A stretch of DNA of 50,222 nt. Origin: Intestinibacter bartlettii. Lineage in GTDB: Bacteria; Bacillota; Clostridia; Peptostreptococcales; Peptostreptococcaceae. This document shows, piece after piece, positions 16,719 through 25,379 of the stretch; position 1 is the stretch's first letter; every line of letters begins with the position of its first letter. The notes below the pieces were generated by a model. That model searched no databases. It was given only the letters and a program-made list of their open reading frames with translations, and was not told the origin of the DNA. Location of the stretch: NCBI RefSeq assembly GCF_018917435.1, contig NZ_JAHLOQ010000022.1, forward strand, positions 1 through 50,222, in the 5' to 3' direction. The position numbers were made by a program, and so were the translations under genes.

Positions 16719-18425
16719 TTATTTGAAAGTTTCAGCTATGAATGCTTCTATTTCTTGTGCTGTTCCAAGTTCTAATACTTTGTCCGCAAATGCTTTCATG
16801 TCAGCTTGGCTTACTGAGTTTATTAATTTTCTTGCTGGTAGTATTGATATTGGACTCATTGAGAATTCGTCAAGGCCAAATCCTAATAGTATTGGTATCA
16901 TTCTTTGGTCTCCTGCTGCTTCTCCGCACATTCCAGCCCATTTTCCTTCTTTGTGTGCATTTTCTATAACCATTTTTATTAATCTTAATACTGCTGGATT
17001 GAATTGGTTATATAGGTAGCTTATTTTTTGGTTCATTCTGTCTACTGCACAAGTGTATTGGATTAGGTCGTTTGTTCCTATTGAGAAGAAATCAACGTGT
17101 TTTGCAAGTACGTCTGATATTACTGCTGCTGATGGCACTTCTATCATCATACCTACTTCTACGTCTTTTGAGTAAGCTATTCCTTCTTTGTCTAGTGCTG
17201 CTTTTACTTCTTCGCATACTGCTTTTGCTTGTAGTAATTCTTCTAGTGAAGATATCATTGGGAACATTATTCTTAGTTTTCCGTGAACACTTGCTCTATA
17301 TAAAGCTCTTAATTGTGTTGTGAATATTTCTTTTCTGTCTAGGCAAAGTCTGATTGCTCTGTATCCTAGGAATGGGTTCATTTCTTCGTCCATTTGTAGG
17401 TAGTCAAGTTTTTTGTCTCCACCTATGTCTAAAGTTCTTATTACAACTGGTTTTCCGCTCATTCCTTCAAGTACTGCTTTATATGCTTCGTATTGTTCAT
17501 CTTCTGTTGGGAAATCAGTTCTATCCATATATAAGAATTCTGTTCTGTAAAGTCCAACACCTTCTGCGTCATTTTTGATTAGTCCGTCTACGTCGTTTGG
17601 AGTTCCTATGTTTCCTGCTAATTCAACGTGTTTGCCATCAGTTGTAACAGATGCTTGTCCTTTTAATAATTCTAGTGATTTTTTGTACTCTTCAAATTCT
17701 TTTTTCATTTGTGAGTATTTAGCTATTGTTTCTTCGTCTGGGTTTATTATAACTTCGCCAGTGTCCCCGTTAAACACTACGAAATCTCCGTCTTTTATTC
17801 TTTCTGTTGCATCAGTTAAACCAACTATTGCAGCAACTTCTAAAGTTCTCGCCATTATTGCTGTGTGAGAAGTTCTACCACCGATATCAGTTAAGAAACC
17901 TAGAACTTTCTTTTTGTCCATAGTTGCTGTGTCTGATGGAGTTAAGTCGTGTGCAACTAAAACTACTTCATCTTCTAATGCAGCTAAATCAACTATTTTA
18001 ACACCTAGTAAATGTCTTAAGATTCTGTTTGTAACGTCTTTTATGTCTGCTGCTCTTTCTCTCATGTATTCGTTGTCCATAGCTTCAAACATACCTACAA
18101 ACATTTCTTTTATTTCGTTTAATGCGAAATCTGCATTAACTTTTTCAGTTTTTACTTTATCTATTGTAGAACCTAATAGTTCTGGATCTTCTAAAACTAA
18201 TAAGTGAGATTCAAAGATTTGAGCTTCTTCTTCCCCTAATTCAACTTTTGCTTTGTCTCTTACTTTTTCAAGTTCAGTTTTTGATATAGCAACTGCATCA
18301 TTTAATCTTGCAACTTCTGCTTCTATATCTGATATCGCTTTCTTTTCTATTATTAATTCGTTATGTTCTAATACTAACGCTTTCCCAAGCACAATACCTG
18401 GTGATGCTGCTGTTCCTTTAAACAT
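16719..18425 (-). CDS. ptsI: Phosphoenolpyruvate-protein phosphotransferase (PTS enzyme I)
   Basis: Enzyme I transfers phosphate from phosphoenolpyruvate to HPr, the first step of the sugar phosphotransferase system. The 568-residue protein has the usual length. The phospho-accepting His187 lies in GGRTSHTAIMAR. The C-terminal PEP-binding barrel shows DFFSIGTNDLIQYT and the catalytic cysteine in WAGMCGEAAGD. The ribosome binding site is AGGAGGAAT. ptsH lies upstream on the same strand but is separated by about 300 bp with a clear terminator, so the two genes seem not to share one simple ptsHI transcript. Confidence 0.97.
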   Translation of the reverse strand: MFKGTAASPGIVLGKALVLEHNELIIEKKAISDIEAEVARLNDAVAISKTELEKVRDKAKVELGEEEAQIFESHLLVLEDPELLGSTIDKVKTEKVNADFALNEIKEMFVGMFEAMDNEYMRERAADIKDVTNRILRHLLGVKIVDLAALEDEVVLVAHDLTPSDTATMDKKKVLGFLTDIGGRTSHTAIMARTLEVAAIVGLTDATERIKDGDFVVFNGDTGEVIINPDEETIAKYSQMKKEFEEYKKSLELLKGQASVTTDGKHVELAGNIGTPNDVDGLIKNDAEGVGLYRTEFLYMDRTDFPTEDEQYEAYKAVLEGMSGKPVVIRTLDIGGDKKLDYLQMDEEMNPFLGYRAIRLCLDRKEIFTTQLRALYRASVHGKLRIMFPMISSLEELLQAKAVCEEVKAALDKEGIAYSKDVEVGMMIEVPSAAVISDVLAKHVDFFSIGTNDLIQYTCAVDRMNQKISYLYNQFNPAVLRLIKMVIENAHKEGKWAGMCGEAAGDQRMIPILLGFGLDEFSMSPISILPARKLINSVSQADMKAFADKVLELGTAQEIEAFIAETFK

Positions 18426-18682
18426 ATTTATTCCTCCTAAAATATACCCTTGCTTCCTTTTTATATATATTATTTATTATTTTTGCCTTATTTTCTCTGA
18501 TTTTTTTCTTATATATGAAATTAGTTTTATAACACATAGGAGATTATTTTCATCTTAAAATTATTTATATGTATAATTTCCGTATATGCATTTCAAAAAA
18601 ATCTATTCTAAAGTATTTTTAGAATAACGATTTCTTTATCTAAGTTGATTATCTGTGATGATTTCCAAAGTTTATTGATACA

Positions 18683-18706
18683 AAAACCTGGGTTTCCCCA
18701 GGTTTT
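18683..18706 (-). terminator. Intrinsic terminator between ptsH and ptsI
   Basis: A perfect 10-bp stem (AAAACCTGGG with CCCAGGTTTT) has a 4-base loop and T-rich flanks. It lies 24 bp after the ptsH stop. Confidence 0.85.
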
Positions 18707-18729
18707 ATATTGTATATAGATTTGGACTT

Positions 18730-18990
18730 TTATTCACCAAATCCGCTTTCGATTAATTCTACTAATGCATCTACTGCAGCAGCTTCGTCTGCACCTTCAG
18801 CTTTAACAACTATTTCTTCACCTTGTCCTAAACCTAAGCTCATTATTCCCATGATTGATTTAGCGTTTACAGTTTTTCCTTTAGCTAATACTTCAACTGT
18901 TGAAGTGAATTCAGATGCTTTTTTAACAAACATTCCTGCTGGTCTAGCATGTAATCCTGTTGCGTTTTTTATTACTACTGTTTTTTCCAT
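18730..18990 (-). CDS. ptsH: Phosphocarrier protein HPr
   Basis: HPr carries phosphate from enzyme I to sugar-specific PTS permeases. From the ATG with AGGAGG seven bases upstream, the protein is 86 residues (MEKTVVIKNATGLHARPAG). His14 in GLHARPAG is the enzyme I phosphorylation site, and Ser45 in AKSIMGIMS matches the regulatory Ser46 of Gram-positive HPr, implying carbon catabolite control by HPr kinase. A longer upstream start is possible but lacks a ribosome binding site. It follows the patatin-like gene by only 31 bp and is cut off from ptsI by a terminator. Confidence 0.97.
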   Translation of the reverse strand: MEKTVVIKNATGLHARPAGMFVKKASEFTSTVEVLAKGKTVNAKSIMGIMSLGLGQGEEIVVKAEGADEAAAVDALVELIESGFGE

Positions 18991-19021
18991 TTTGTACCTC
19001 CTAATTAATACACACAAAAAT

Positions 19022-20254
19022 TTATATAGGCATTTTTCTCAAACTTTGATTTTTAAAATCATTAAGCAGTTTATTTATTATCGCCTTTTCATTTTTTTCT
19101 TTTTTATTTAATAAAATAATGGGTTTATTATCATTATTTTCATAATCGTAGTCAACTGGCTCAATTTTTGAATTGACCAAGTCTATAACCTTTGAAAAAT
19201 CGTATAAATTCAAAACGTCTATATTATTTTCCTCAAGTTTTCTTTCATATATACTGTAAAAAATATCTTTATATGTAAATTCTTTTTCTAAATGAAGGAT
19301 TTCTCCAAGCTGTGGAACAATTTCTTCTAATAAAACTCTCAAGCTCGGTTCTCTCTTTATTTTTAGTATTTTGCATATATCTTCTATAGTTTTTATGTCT
19401 ATATTAGTTATCGCATTAAAGCAAGTTTCTTCATCATATATGAAGTCTGCGTTAAAGTAATATTTTACTCCATCATATCTTTTGAATACTTTCATTGTAT
19501 CCATATAACCAAGTTTGGCTAATTTCTCCATATGGTCTTTGTCTTTATTTAAAGACCCCCCTAAAACCATTGATGGTTTTATTACAGTTAGTTTTAAATC
19601 TGCATATTTTTGCAAATTTTTATCTCCTGCGACATCATTCGATAATCTAATTACTATTATATCATCATATCCCTTATTCGCCAATAACCCAACTGGTGTA
19701 TTATCTGATAAAAAGCCATCTAAATAACGTTTGTCTTCAAATTTTTCTAACTGAAATATAGGTAAGCTTGAACTTGCTATTAAATAATCAACCAATTTCC
19801 CCTCTGGTATGTCTTCTTTCATAAGATGTTGTGGCACTATTTTTTTGTCAAGATAGACAGTTACTAACCCAAAATCTTTAGATGACTTTCTTATTTTCTC
19901 TTCGTCTATATTTTCTTTTAGTAAATTTTTAAGTGGCGTTATATCTATGCCTTCGTTTTTTCTGGCTTTATTCATAAGATTTATAACGACATTTATATCT
20001 TTTGCTTTAAATTCTACGTTTTTGTATTTTTCATAGAAATCTTCTTCTATATCCATAAAACTTCTATAATCCCTATTTAACCAGATATCTTGCATTGTTT
20101 CAAAGTCCCCCTGAACTAAGAATGCTGCGTTTAATGCCCCGATTGATGTTCCAACAATCCCATCAAACTCGATACCTAATTCTTTTAAAGCTTTATATGC
20201 CCCTAATTGGTAAGCACCTTTTGTGCCTCCCCCTTCTAAAACTAAACCTTTCAT
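19022..20254 (-). CDS. Patatin-like phospholipase family protein
   Basis: A predicted serine lipid acyl hydrolase, probably cytosolic or peripheral to the membrane. The 410-residue protein starts with the oxyanion loop LEGGGTKGAYQLG, then the nucleophile elbow GTSIG (Ser37), and the catalytic aspartate in RYLDGF (Asp179), where Phe replaces the usual Gly or Ala after DG. A lysine-rich C-terminal tail of about 200 residues has no recognised domain. It starts 41 bp after the methylase stop and ends 31 bp before ptsH, all on one strand, so co-transcription is plausible. Confidence 0.88.
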   Translation of the reverse strand: MKGLVLEGGGTKGAYQLGAYKALKELGIEFDGIVGTSIGALNAAFLVQGDFETMQDIWLNRDYRSFMDIEEDFYEKYKNVEFKAKDINVVINLMNKARKNEGIDITPLKNLLKENIDEEKIRKSSKDFGLVTVYLDKKIVPQHLMKEDIPEGKLVDYLIASSSLPIFQLEKFEDKRYLDGFLSDNTPVGLLANKGYDDIIVIRLSNDVAGDKNLQKYADLKLTVIKPSMVLGGSLNKDKDHMEKLAKLGYMDTMKVFKRYDGVKYYFNADFIYDEETCFNAITNIDIKTIEDICKILKIKREPSLRVLLEEIVPQLGEILHLEKEFTYKDIFYSIYERKLEENNIDVLNLYDFSKVIDLVNSKIEPVDYDYENNDNKPIILLNKKEKNEKAIINKLLNDFKNQSLRKMPI

Positions 20255-20295
20255 TTACATCACCTAATTTTTTTAATATAAAATCCAAATTAGTG

Positions 20296-22242
20296 TTATG
20301 TTTCTAAATTTAACGATTCTTTAATTCTTTCTTCTATTATATTTTCTATGAAATCGATTTTCTTTTCAAGGTAATCTTTTTCTTTTAAGAGCGAAATTTT
20401 TTTGTCTTGTATTTCCATAAGGTCTTTGTCGCTAGTTATATCATTCATGTGGTCTAGTGTCGCACGCTCTTTTGGATGCTGTTTTTCGTTTTGATCTAGT
20501 TGTTTTATTACATTTGATTTTTGCCTTGAAAGGTCTATCACTTCTTTTGACAAGTTTTCTATTTCTTTATAATTATCGTCTTTAAATATTTTTAGTTTCA
20601 TAACTCTATTTGGGTAGTAGTCAAATATTTTTTTGCCCATTTCTTTGCCTATTATTTTAAAATATTTATCATATGTTTTTGTATTTAAAACCCCCACTAA
20701 ATACTCATATGAAAATTCGTTTTTGTATTTATCTTTTATGTAAAACGAGTAAACATCGGCACTGCCATAGCTGTTGTCTATATCTATTGCAAATCTATTG
20801 TTGCGTGATTTATAAGGGTACATTATCTTTTTTTGTTCAAATAGATGTTTTTCTCTTCCCCATTGCAGTTCATACCACTTCCTGCTATTTCTTATACATT
20901 CTCTCCTGTTTTGTAGCTTTGGCTTGTATGGCATCAGAAACTTATTTATGACAAATGGGTAATCTTCTTCGTTTTGTATATCATTAGAATATATCAATTT
21001 ATATTGTGAATTGTTTATTATGTATTTTTCAACGTCTTTATTTTTTATCCAGTTTTTTAGTAGTTTTTCATCTATTTTGTCTATATCCTCGTTTGTTTTT
21101 TTAACTACAAAAGCTTTGTCACAACCGGTGATTATACCTTGAAAACTCTCACAAATCTCTTCTAAAAAATATTGGCACTTACTTTTTATTTTGTTGTAGA
21201 ATTCAAACTCAGCCTCATCGAGCATCAACCAATTCTCTCCAAGTGAATTTGTATTTACTATTATTTTTTTGAAATTATCGCCCTTTAAATAATCCTCTAA
21301 GTTGGCGATTTTCTTTATATTTATATTTTCATCGATTATTTTGTATAATTCTAAATTTTTATTTTGTGTTGTCTTCGTTTTATGCTCAAAAATCACAATA
21401 CAGCTTGCAATTCCAAGTCCTTTAAAAAGATTTGCACCCAGAAAGTCGATTATTTTTTCTATTTTTGCATTGTTTATTAAGTACTTTCTGAGGTGTTTTC
21501 CCGATGGACTCTGCATAAAATACCTAGGCGTAATAATTCCCGCAGTTCCATCTTCTTTTAGCAAGTCTAGTATTCTCTTATAAAAACAAAAATACAGATC
21601 CCCTTTATTTTTATATACTTCGTCAAACTCTTTATAGAGAAATTTCTTGTATTCATTATCGAGCACCTTTTGCCCAATATAAGGTGGGTTCCCAACGATA
21701 TAGTCAAAATTTTGAACTTTAAAAATAGCCTCCAAGTTAGCTTTTAGGCTATCACCACAAAATATATTAAATTTGCCTTCGTATGTTTCAAACAATATAT
21801 CATTTATATCGTCGTCACCTATTAGTGGTTTATCTCTGTACCTTTCTTTTAGTTCGGCTTTTAACCTCAGCAAAAGTTGAGTTTTGAATATATCTAGTGC
21901 GTCCTTGTCTGTATCTACAGCGAATATACAATTTTCTATAATATGTAGGCTTATTTTGTCCTCTGAAATAAAGTTTTGTCCATATTTACGTTTTAAATTA
22001 TCTATATTTTCTAAAAACTTTTCGTATAGTATATCATAAGCCCTGAGCATAAAGTTGCCACAACCACAACACATGTCGAGGATTTTGGGATATGGCTCCT
22101 CTACGACATTGATATTTTTTAATGTCTGCCTTAATATATATTCCACCACAACAAACGGTGTATAATAAATCCCTTGCTCTTTTCTTTTTTTAATATCTAA
22201 GTTATTTTCATATTTTCTCGAAACCAAAAAGCTCTCTTCCAT
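20296..22242 (-). CDS. Class I SAM-dependent N-6 DNA adenine methylase (Eco57I/TaqI-like), orphan
   Basis: A predicted adenine-N6 DNA methyltransferase with its own target recognition region. About 648 residues from the ATG preceded by GGGGGAAAAATTT; another ATG 15 bases upstream lacks a site. Motif X is GIYYTPFVVVEY, motif I (SAM binding) is ILDMCCGCGNFM, and motif IV (catalytic) is NPPYIG near residue 185-190. A C-terminal TaqI-type specificity region (about residues 360-570) and a coiled-coil tail follow. No restriction subunit is adjacent, so it is either an orphan methylase or, less likely, a fused type IIG enzyme; no clear nuclease motif is visible at the N-terminus. Confidence 0.85.
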   Translation of the reverse strand: MEESFLVSRKYENNLDIKKRKEQGIYYTPFVVVEYILRQTLKNINVVEEPYPKILDMCCGCGNFMLRAYDILYEKFLENIDNLKRKYGQNFISEDKISLHIIENCIFAVDTDKDALDIFKTQLLLRLKAELKERYRDKPLIGDDDINDILFETYEGKFNIFCGDSLKANLEAIFKVQNFDYIVGNPPYIGQKVLDNEYKKFLYKEFDEVYKNKGDLYFCFYKRILDLLKEDGTAGIITPRYFMQSPSGKHLRKYLINNAKIEKIIDFLGANLFKGLGIASCIVIFEHKTKTTQNKNLELYKIIDENINIKKIANLEDYLKGDNFKKIIVNTNSLGENWLMLDEAEFEFYNKIKSKCQYFLEEICESFQGIITGCDKAFVVKKTNEDIDKIDEKLLKNWIKNKDVEKYIINNSQYKLIYSNDIQNEEDYPFVINKFLMPYKPKLQNRRECIRNSRKWYELQWGREKHLFEQKKIMYPYKSRNNRFAIDIDNSYGSADVYSFYIKDKYKNEFSYEYLVGVLNTKTYDKYFKIIGKEMGKKIFDYYPNRVMKLKIFKDDNYKEIENLSKEVIDLSRQKSNVIKQLDQNEKQHPKERATLDHMNDITSDKDLMEIQDKKISLLKEKDYLEKKIDFIENIIEERIKESLNLET

Positions 22243-22375
22243 AAATTTTTCCCCCATCGAAATAAATCTAATCTTGCTTTATACTACTGTTTTATACTCA
22301 ATTTTAAATTAATACAATTATCTATATACTGTTAAATAGAAGTTAGTATTACTGTATAAATTACCTATCTGTTAT

Positions 22376-22415
22376 AAAAGGTCAATTCTAGATATATATC
22401 TAAAATTGACCTTTT
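22376..22415. terminator. Intrinsic terminator after the gene at 22500
   Basis: A 12-bp perfect stem (AAAAGGTCAATT with AATTGACCTTTT) encloses an inner TAGAT/ATCTA stem. It has T-rich flanks on both strands. Confidence 0.8.
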
Positions 22416-22499
22416 TTATACTTAATTTATAGTTCAAATTACTCTTTGTTTAAATCGTATTTAGTTTGAATTGTATTTAATTTGATCTAAAGCACATCT

Positions 22500-22949
22500 T
22501 TATATCTTGTTGTACATGCTTTCCCCTAAGATTTCTTCAAACTTGTCGTATGCATTGTGAACAAGCATATGATAAAGTGTTCTCAATAAATCTATTGCTA
22601 CATCTCCATTAAAATCTTGTGATAAAGAGACGTATGGGATTTGAACTAAAAGTTCGTCATTTCTGTTTAGGACAAACTTTTCTACGTTATGTATTCCATT
22701 TAATTCATTTATTAGTTTTATTATTATGTCCTTTTTAGATTCGTCTGCTACTTTTCCGAAGAAAATTGTAATAGTTGTGTAAGCAGATTCATCTAGTATT
22801 ATGCCTAGTAAAAATTTGTTGTTTTTATATGCTTGTAATGATCTAAAAAAGACCATTTTTTCATTTGAAACAACATCAAAAATTTGCGACATTTGATTTT
22901 TTCTCAAAGATTCTTCAATTAAAATTTTCTTTATTTCTAAATCAGCCAT
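22500..22949 (-). CDS. Conserved hypothetical protein, possibly YbjN-like
   Basis: The 149-residue protein (start MADLEIKK, chosen because AAGGAAG lies 7 bases upstream and the longer start would overlap the amidase-like gene) has no signal peptide or membrane segment. Its pattern of a helix (KILIEESLRKN), then strands (KMVFFRSL, KFLLGIILDES, TTITIFFG) and a final helix (AIDLLRTLYHMLVHNAYDKFEEIL) recalls the YbjN/type III chaperone-like fold, but this is only a resemblance. It directly follows the amidase-like gene and precedes a terminator. Confidence 0.6.
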   Translation of the reverse strand: MADLEIKKILIEESLRKNQMSQIFDVVSNEKMVFFRSLQAYKNNKFLLGIILDESAYTTITIFFGKVADESKKDIIIKLINELNGIHNVEKFVLNRNDELLVQIPYVSLSQDFNGDVAIDLLRTLYHMLVHNAYDKFEEILGESMYNKI

Positions 22950-22965
22950 ATCAGCACTTCCTTTT

Positions 22966-23892
22966 TTATTTTTTGGCATCTATATAAGTTAATATTCCCT
23001 GTGCTATACCTTTTGCTAATTCATTTTGGTAGTTTTCGTCTTTTAAATTTTTCTCGTCATTAGAGTTACTTAAAAAGCCACATTGAATATATATAGAAGG
23101 CATACTGTTATCTCTTAATACACTCAAATCGTAAGCACTTGTTCCCCTGCTTTCAGTCTTTACAAAGGCCGCTATTGAAGTTTGCATAAGGCTTGCAAAA
23201 TCTGCTGAACCATTTTTCGCACTAGAGCTGTATATTGTTTCTAGTCCCTCGGCTTTACCTGTACTTTCTGCTGCCATGTGGATAGATACAAAAACTTCGG
23301 CATCTTGGCTTGATGCTAGAGATTTTCTCTCGTCTGGGCTCATATATACGTCTTCTTGTCTAGACATTATTACGTTTATGTCGCTTTGTCTTCCAAGTTC
23401 TTTTGCCACTTTTTTAGCAATTTCTAGGTTTAAGTCTTTTTCTTTTATGTTGCTTTTTGTAACATATCCTGTTTCGTTACCACCACAGCCTACATCTATA
23501 AATACGTTGTGTCTTATTTCTAGTGTTTGTTGTTTTTCGTCACTTACGTCATATTGTTCGTTAGTGTCTACATGTGATGTGTCTACTGCACCACCTGTCA
23601 TAGAGTTTTTCATAGCTATTACATTTGGCCAAATTGAACTCACAAATGTTACAGTCCTTTTAGTAATAATACCTACTATAGAGATTACTGCAATTAAAGC
23701 AACTAAAACTATTAGTTGTTTCCTTCTTTTAATTGCTGATTTTCTTCTATGTAAGCCCTTTTTTCTTTTATTTTTTCTTGGTCTAGTCGTTTTATTTGTA
23801 GTTCTTGTTTGCGGTCTTTTGTTTTGTGTGTTTCTTGTTTGAGCAGTTCTACTGCCGTTTTTATTGTTATTATTTGTTCTTTTATTTGTCAC
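22966..23892 (-). CDS. N-acetylmuramoyl-L-alanine amidase-like protein (Amidase_3), probably inactive
   Basis: A membrane-anchored cell wall protein. The GTG start is chosen because GGAAAGG lies 8 bases upstream. A very basic, Asn/Lys/Arg-rich cytosolic N-terminus (about 55 residues) precedes one membrane segment (residues 59-76), then an Amidase_3 domain (about 128-308). The family's zinc histidine in GHGG is replaced by Cys136 (VGCGGNETG), while Glu151 (KEKDLN) and His205 (VSIHMAAES) remain. The catalytic glutamate of the VExGFLSN motif is Gln270 (YIQCGFLSN). Loss of both suggests a pseudoenzyme that may still bind peptidoglycan. It lies between the gene at 22500 and an Amidase_6 gene. Confidence 0.85.
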   Translation of the reverse strand: MTNKRTNNNNKNGSRTAQTRNTQNKRPQTRTTNKTTRPRKNKRKKGLHRRKSAIKRRKQLIVLVALIAVISIVGIITKRTVTFVSSIWPNVIAMKNSMTGGAVDTSHVDTNEQYDVSDEKQQTLEIRHNVFIDVGCGGNETGYVTKSNIKEKDLNLEIAKKVAKELGRQSDINVIMSRQEDVYMSPDERKSLASSQDAEVFVSIHMAAESTGKAEGLETIYSSSAKNGSADFASLMQTSIAAFVKTESRGTSAYDLSVLRDNSMPSIYIQCGFLSNSNDEKNLKDENYQNELAKGIAQGILTYIDAKK

Positions 23893-23924
23893 TGAATTCA
23901 CCTTTCCATTTTAGGTTAATTTAA

Positions 23925-23957
23925 ATATGCTTTGGATTAAGTTAATATAAAGCATAT
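23925..23957 (-). promoter_or_regulatory. Inverted repeat upstream of the amidase-like gene
   Basis: A perfect 9-bp dyad (ATATGCTTT with AAAGCATAT), spacer 15 bp, lies about 33 bp before the start. It could be an operator or a leader hairpin. Confidence 0.4.
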
Positions 23958-24034
23958 ATTACATTATATATTATAAGGTAATTTTATCATTAAGAAAGGC
24001 ATTTTTCAAATATTATTAACATTTTAACCCATTA

Positions 24035-24550
24035 TTAATCATAATATCCAAAAATTTTTATATAGCGTTTTTGTCCTTCTTTCATACTAAGTGGATAATC
24101 AAGTAAATCGTAAGTATGTTGGCATATTAAATAGTCTACTAAAAACTCTCCATCTAAGATAACATCTGTGACCATCATATTATGATATGCTAAGTCGTTT
24201 TCATATAGAAGTTGTACAATATCACCTATTTGTAACTCGTTGTACTCAACTTCCATGGCGTAAATTCCAAAATTTTGTGTGTCTTTTGTGTTGTTTTTAG
24301 TGATGTATTTATAAAAAGGCTCGGCAGCTGTCCAACTAGGTGCTCTATTCATATCGCTATACCAATACCACTGCTTTAATATATCTTCTCCATGATGGTC
24401 AAAAGGTATACCCCCAGCATGGATGCATTGTGAAATAAAGTTGGTGCAATCTCCGCCCCAATGCTCATAATCTTGATAATCTGGATTTCTTCCTAACGCC
24501 CAATCTCTGGCGTACTTTGCCGCTAGTTCTCTATTATATTTTACAAACAT
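24035..24550 (-). CDS. Putative amidase domain protein (Amidase_6)
   Basis: A predicted cysteine-type amidase of a family frequent in spore-forming and related Firmicutes. From the ATG preceded by GGGGTGA, the protein is 171 residues. The first helix (YNRELAAKYARDWAL) and the WGGDCTNFISQ motif (Cys35 as nucleophile) are family hallmarks; His123 in YHNMMV is the likely second catalytic residue. No signal peptide is visible, so it may be cytosolic, unlike exported members. An upstream GTG would add four residues. It follows a DUF3298-like gene by about 25 bp, probably in one transcript. Confidence 0.8.
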   Translation of the reverse strand: MFVKYNRELAAKYARDWALGRNPDYQDYEHWGGDCTNFISQCIHAGGIPFDHHGEDILKQWYWYSDMNRAPSWTAAEPFYKYITKNNTKDTQNFGIYAMEVEYNELQIGDIVQLLYENDLAYHNMMVTDVILDGEFLVDYLICQHTYDLLDYPLSMKEGQKRYIKIFGYYD

Positions 24551-24574
24551 TTCTACAATCACCCCGTCTAAAAT

Positions 24575-25234
24575 CTAATATAAAATTATATTTTTCAAAG
24601 CATAATCGCTCAAAATATTTTTAAGTTTCTTAAAAGATATAGGAAATTCAATCAAGTTACAAACTTGGCTTGTCAGTTCAAAACTAGATATACAAATAAC
24701 CAGTTCTATCCCATTAAAATAAAAAACAGGATCATCACAAATATAGATAGATTCCATCATCAATTCATATATATCATAGGTGATGTAGCTCGCATATTTA
24801 TCCAGAATTTCATAAACTTCTTCCATTATATAATTTTGAATTACCTTTTCAAAATCCACATCTTTCTTAAAAAGATCCTCCAAAGTAATTCTCTTCATCA
24901 AATTAAAATCATAATTATAGCTGTACATATGGCTAATATCAGTCAGGCCAATGATTTGCGAAAATTCCATAGGCACACTAATTATATTTCCTTTGTTAAA
25001 TGCTACGTTGTATTCAGAAATAGCATTTATATTTCCTATTATGTTTTCCTCGTGATAAGTGTAAATTACTACCTCTTCAAAAATATTTATTTCATTTAAG
25101 ATAGACTTATTTACAATTTCCGCAAATTCTTGAACTTCCTCGTCTTCATCATTCACCTCGATTTTCGGATAATTTAAGAAAAACCTCATATTTTTTACCT
25201 TGTTATCTCTTAATCCACTCATAATATTTACCAT
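24575..25234 (-). CDS. DUF3298-like domain protein
   Basis: The 219-residue protein starts at an ATG with GGAGG eight bases upstream. Its order of elements resembles the DUF3298/RsiV C-terminal fold: an N-terminal segment of conserved strands (FFLNYPKIEV), a central ITLEDLFKKDVDFEKVI helix, and the late block DPVFYFNGIELVICISSFEL followed by FPISFKKLK. RsiV-like anti-sigma factors carry this domain outside the membrane, but here no membrane segment or signal peptide is present. It is closely followed by the Amidase_6 gene. Function is unknown. Confidence 0.65.
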   Translation of the reverse strand: MVNIMSGLRDNKVKNMRFFLNYPKIEVNDEDEEVQEFAEIVNKSILNEINIFEEVVIYTYHEENIIGNINAISEYNVAFNKGNIISVPMEFSQIIGLTDISHMYSYNYDFNLMKRITLEDLFKKDVDFEKVIQNYIMEEVYEILDKYASYITYDIYELMMESIYICDDPVFYFNGIELVICISSFELTSQVCNLIEFPISFKKLKNILSDYALKNIILY

Positions 25235-25311
25235 ACCTATTTCCTCCAATTACTTGTCTAGTAATAAATTTTATGAATCATAAACATGGTATATTCTCTG
25301 AAACGCAAAAA

Positions 25312-25367
25312 AAGACCACAAAAAACTACTATTCTTTTAATTTCGAATAGTAGTTTTGTAGTCTTAA
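25312..25367 (-). terminator. Intrinsic terminator of the NlpC/P60 gene
   Basis: A long stem (core AACTACTATTC with GAATAGTAGTT, extended by flanking AGAC/GTCT pairs) is followed on the minus strand by a run of seven T. It lies just after the stop codon. Confidence 0.85.
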
Positions 25368-25379
25368 TAAAAATTTTTA

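Noticed and set aside
17072-18207. Several leucine- or serine-rich plus-strand frames opposite ptsI
   Set aside because: They are antisense shadows of a highly conserved gene; composition reflects the complement of enzyme I codons.
20296-22242. Part of a BREX- or type I restriction-like defence island
   Set aside because: The flanking genes are a patatin-like lipase, ptsH and a hypothetical gene behind a terminator; no specificity subunit, nuclease, PglZ or helicase is present.
23276-23842. A 188-codon plus-strand frame with hydrophobic stretches
   Set aside because: It is antisense to the amidase-like gene, lacks a ribosome binding site and mirrors Lys/Asn/Thr codons.
24665-25099. A 144-codon plus-strand frame opposite the DUF3298-like gene
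   Set aside because: Antisense to a gene with a good ribosome binding site and domain match; the frame has none.
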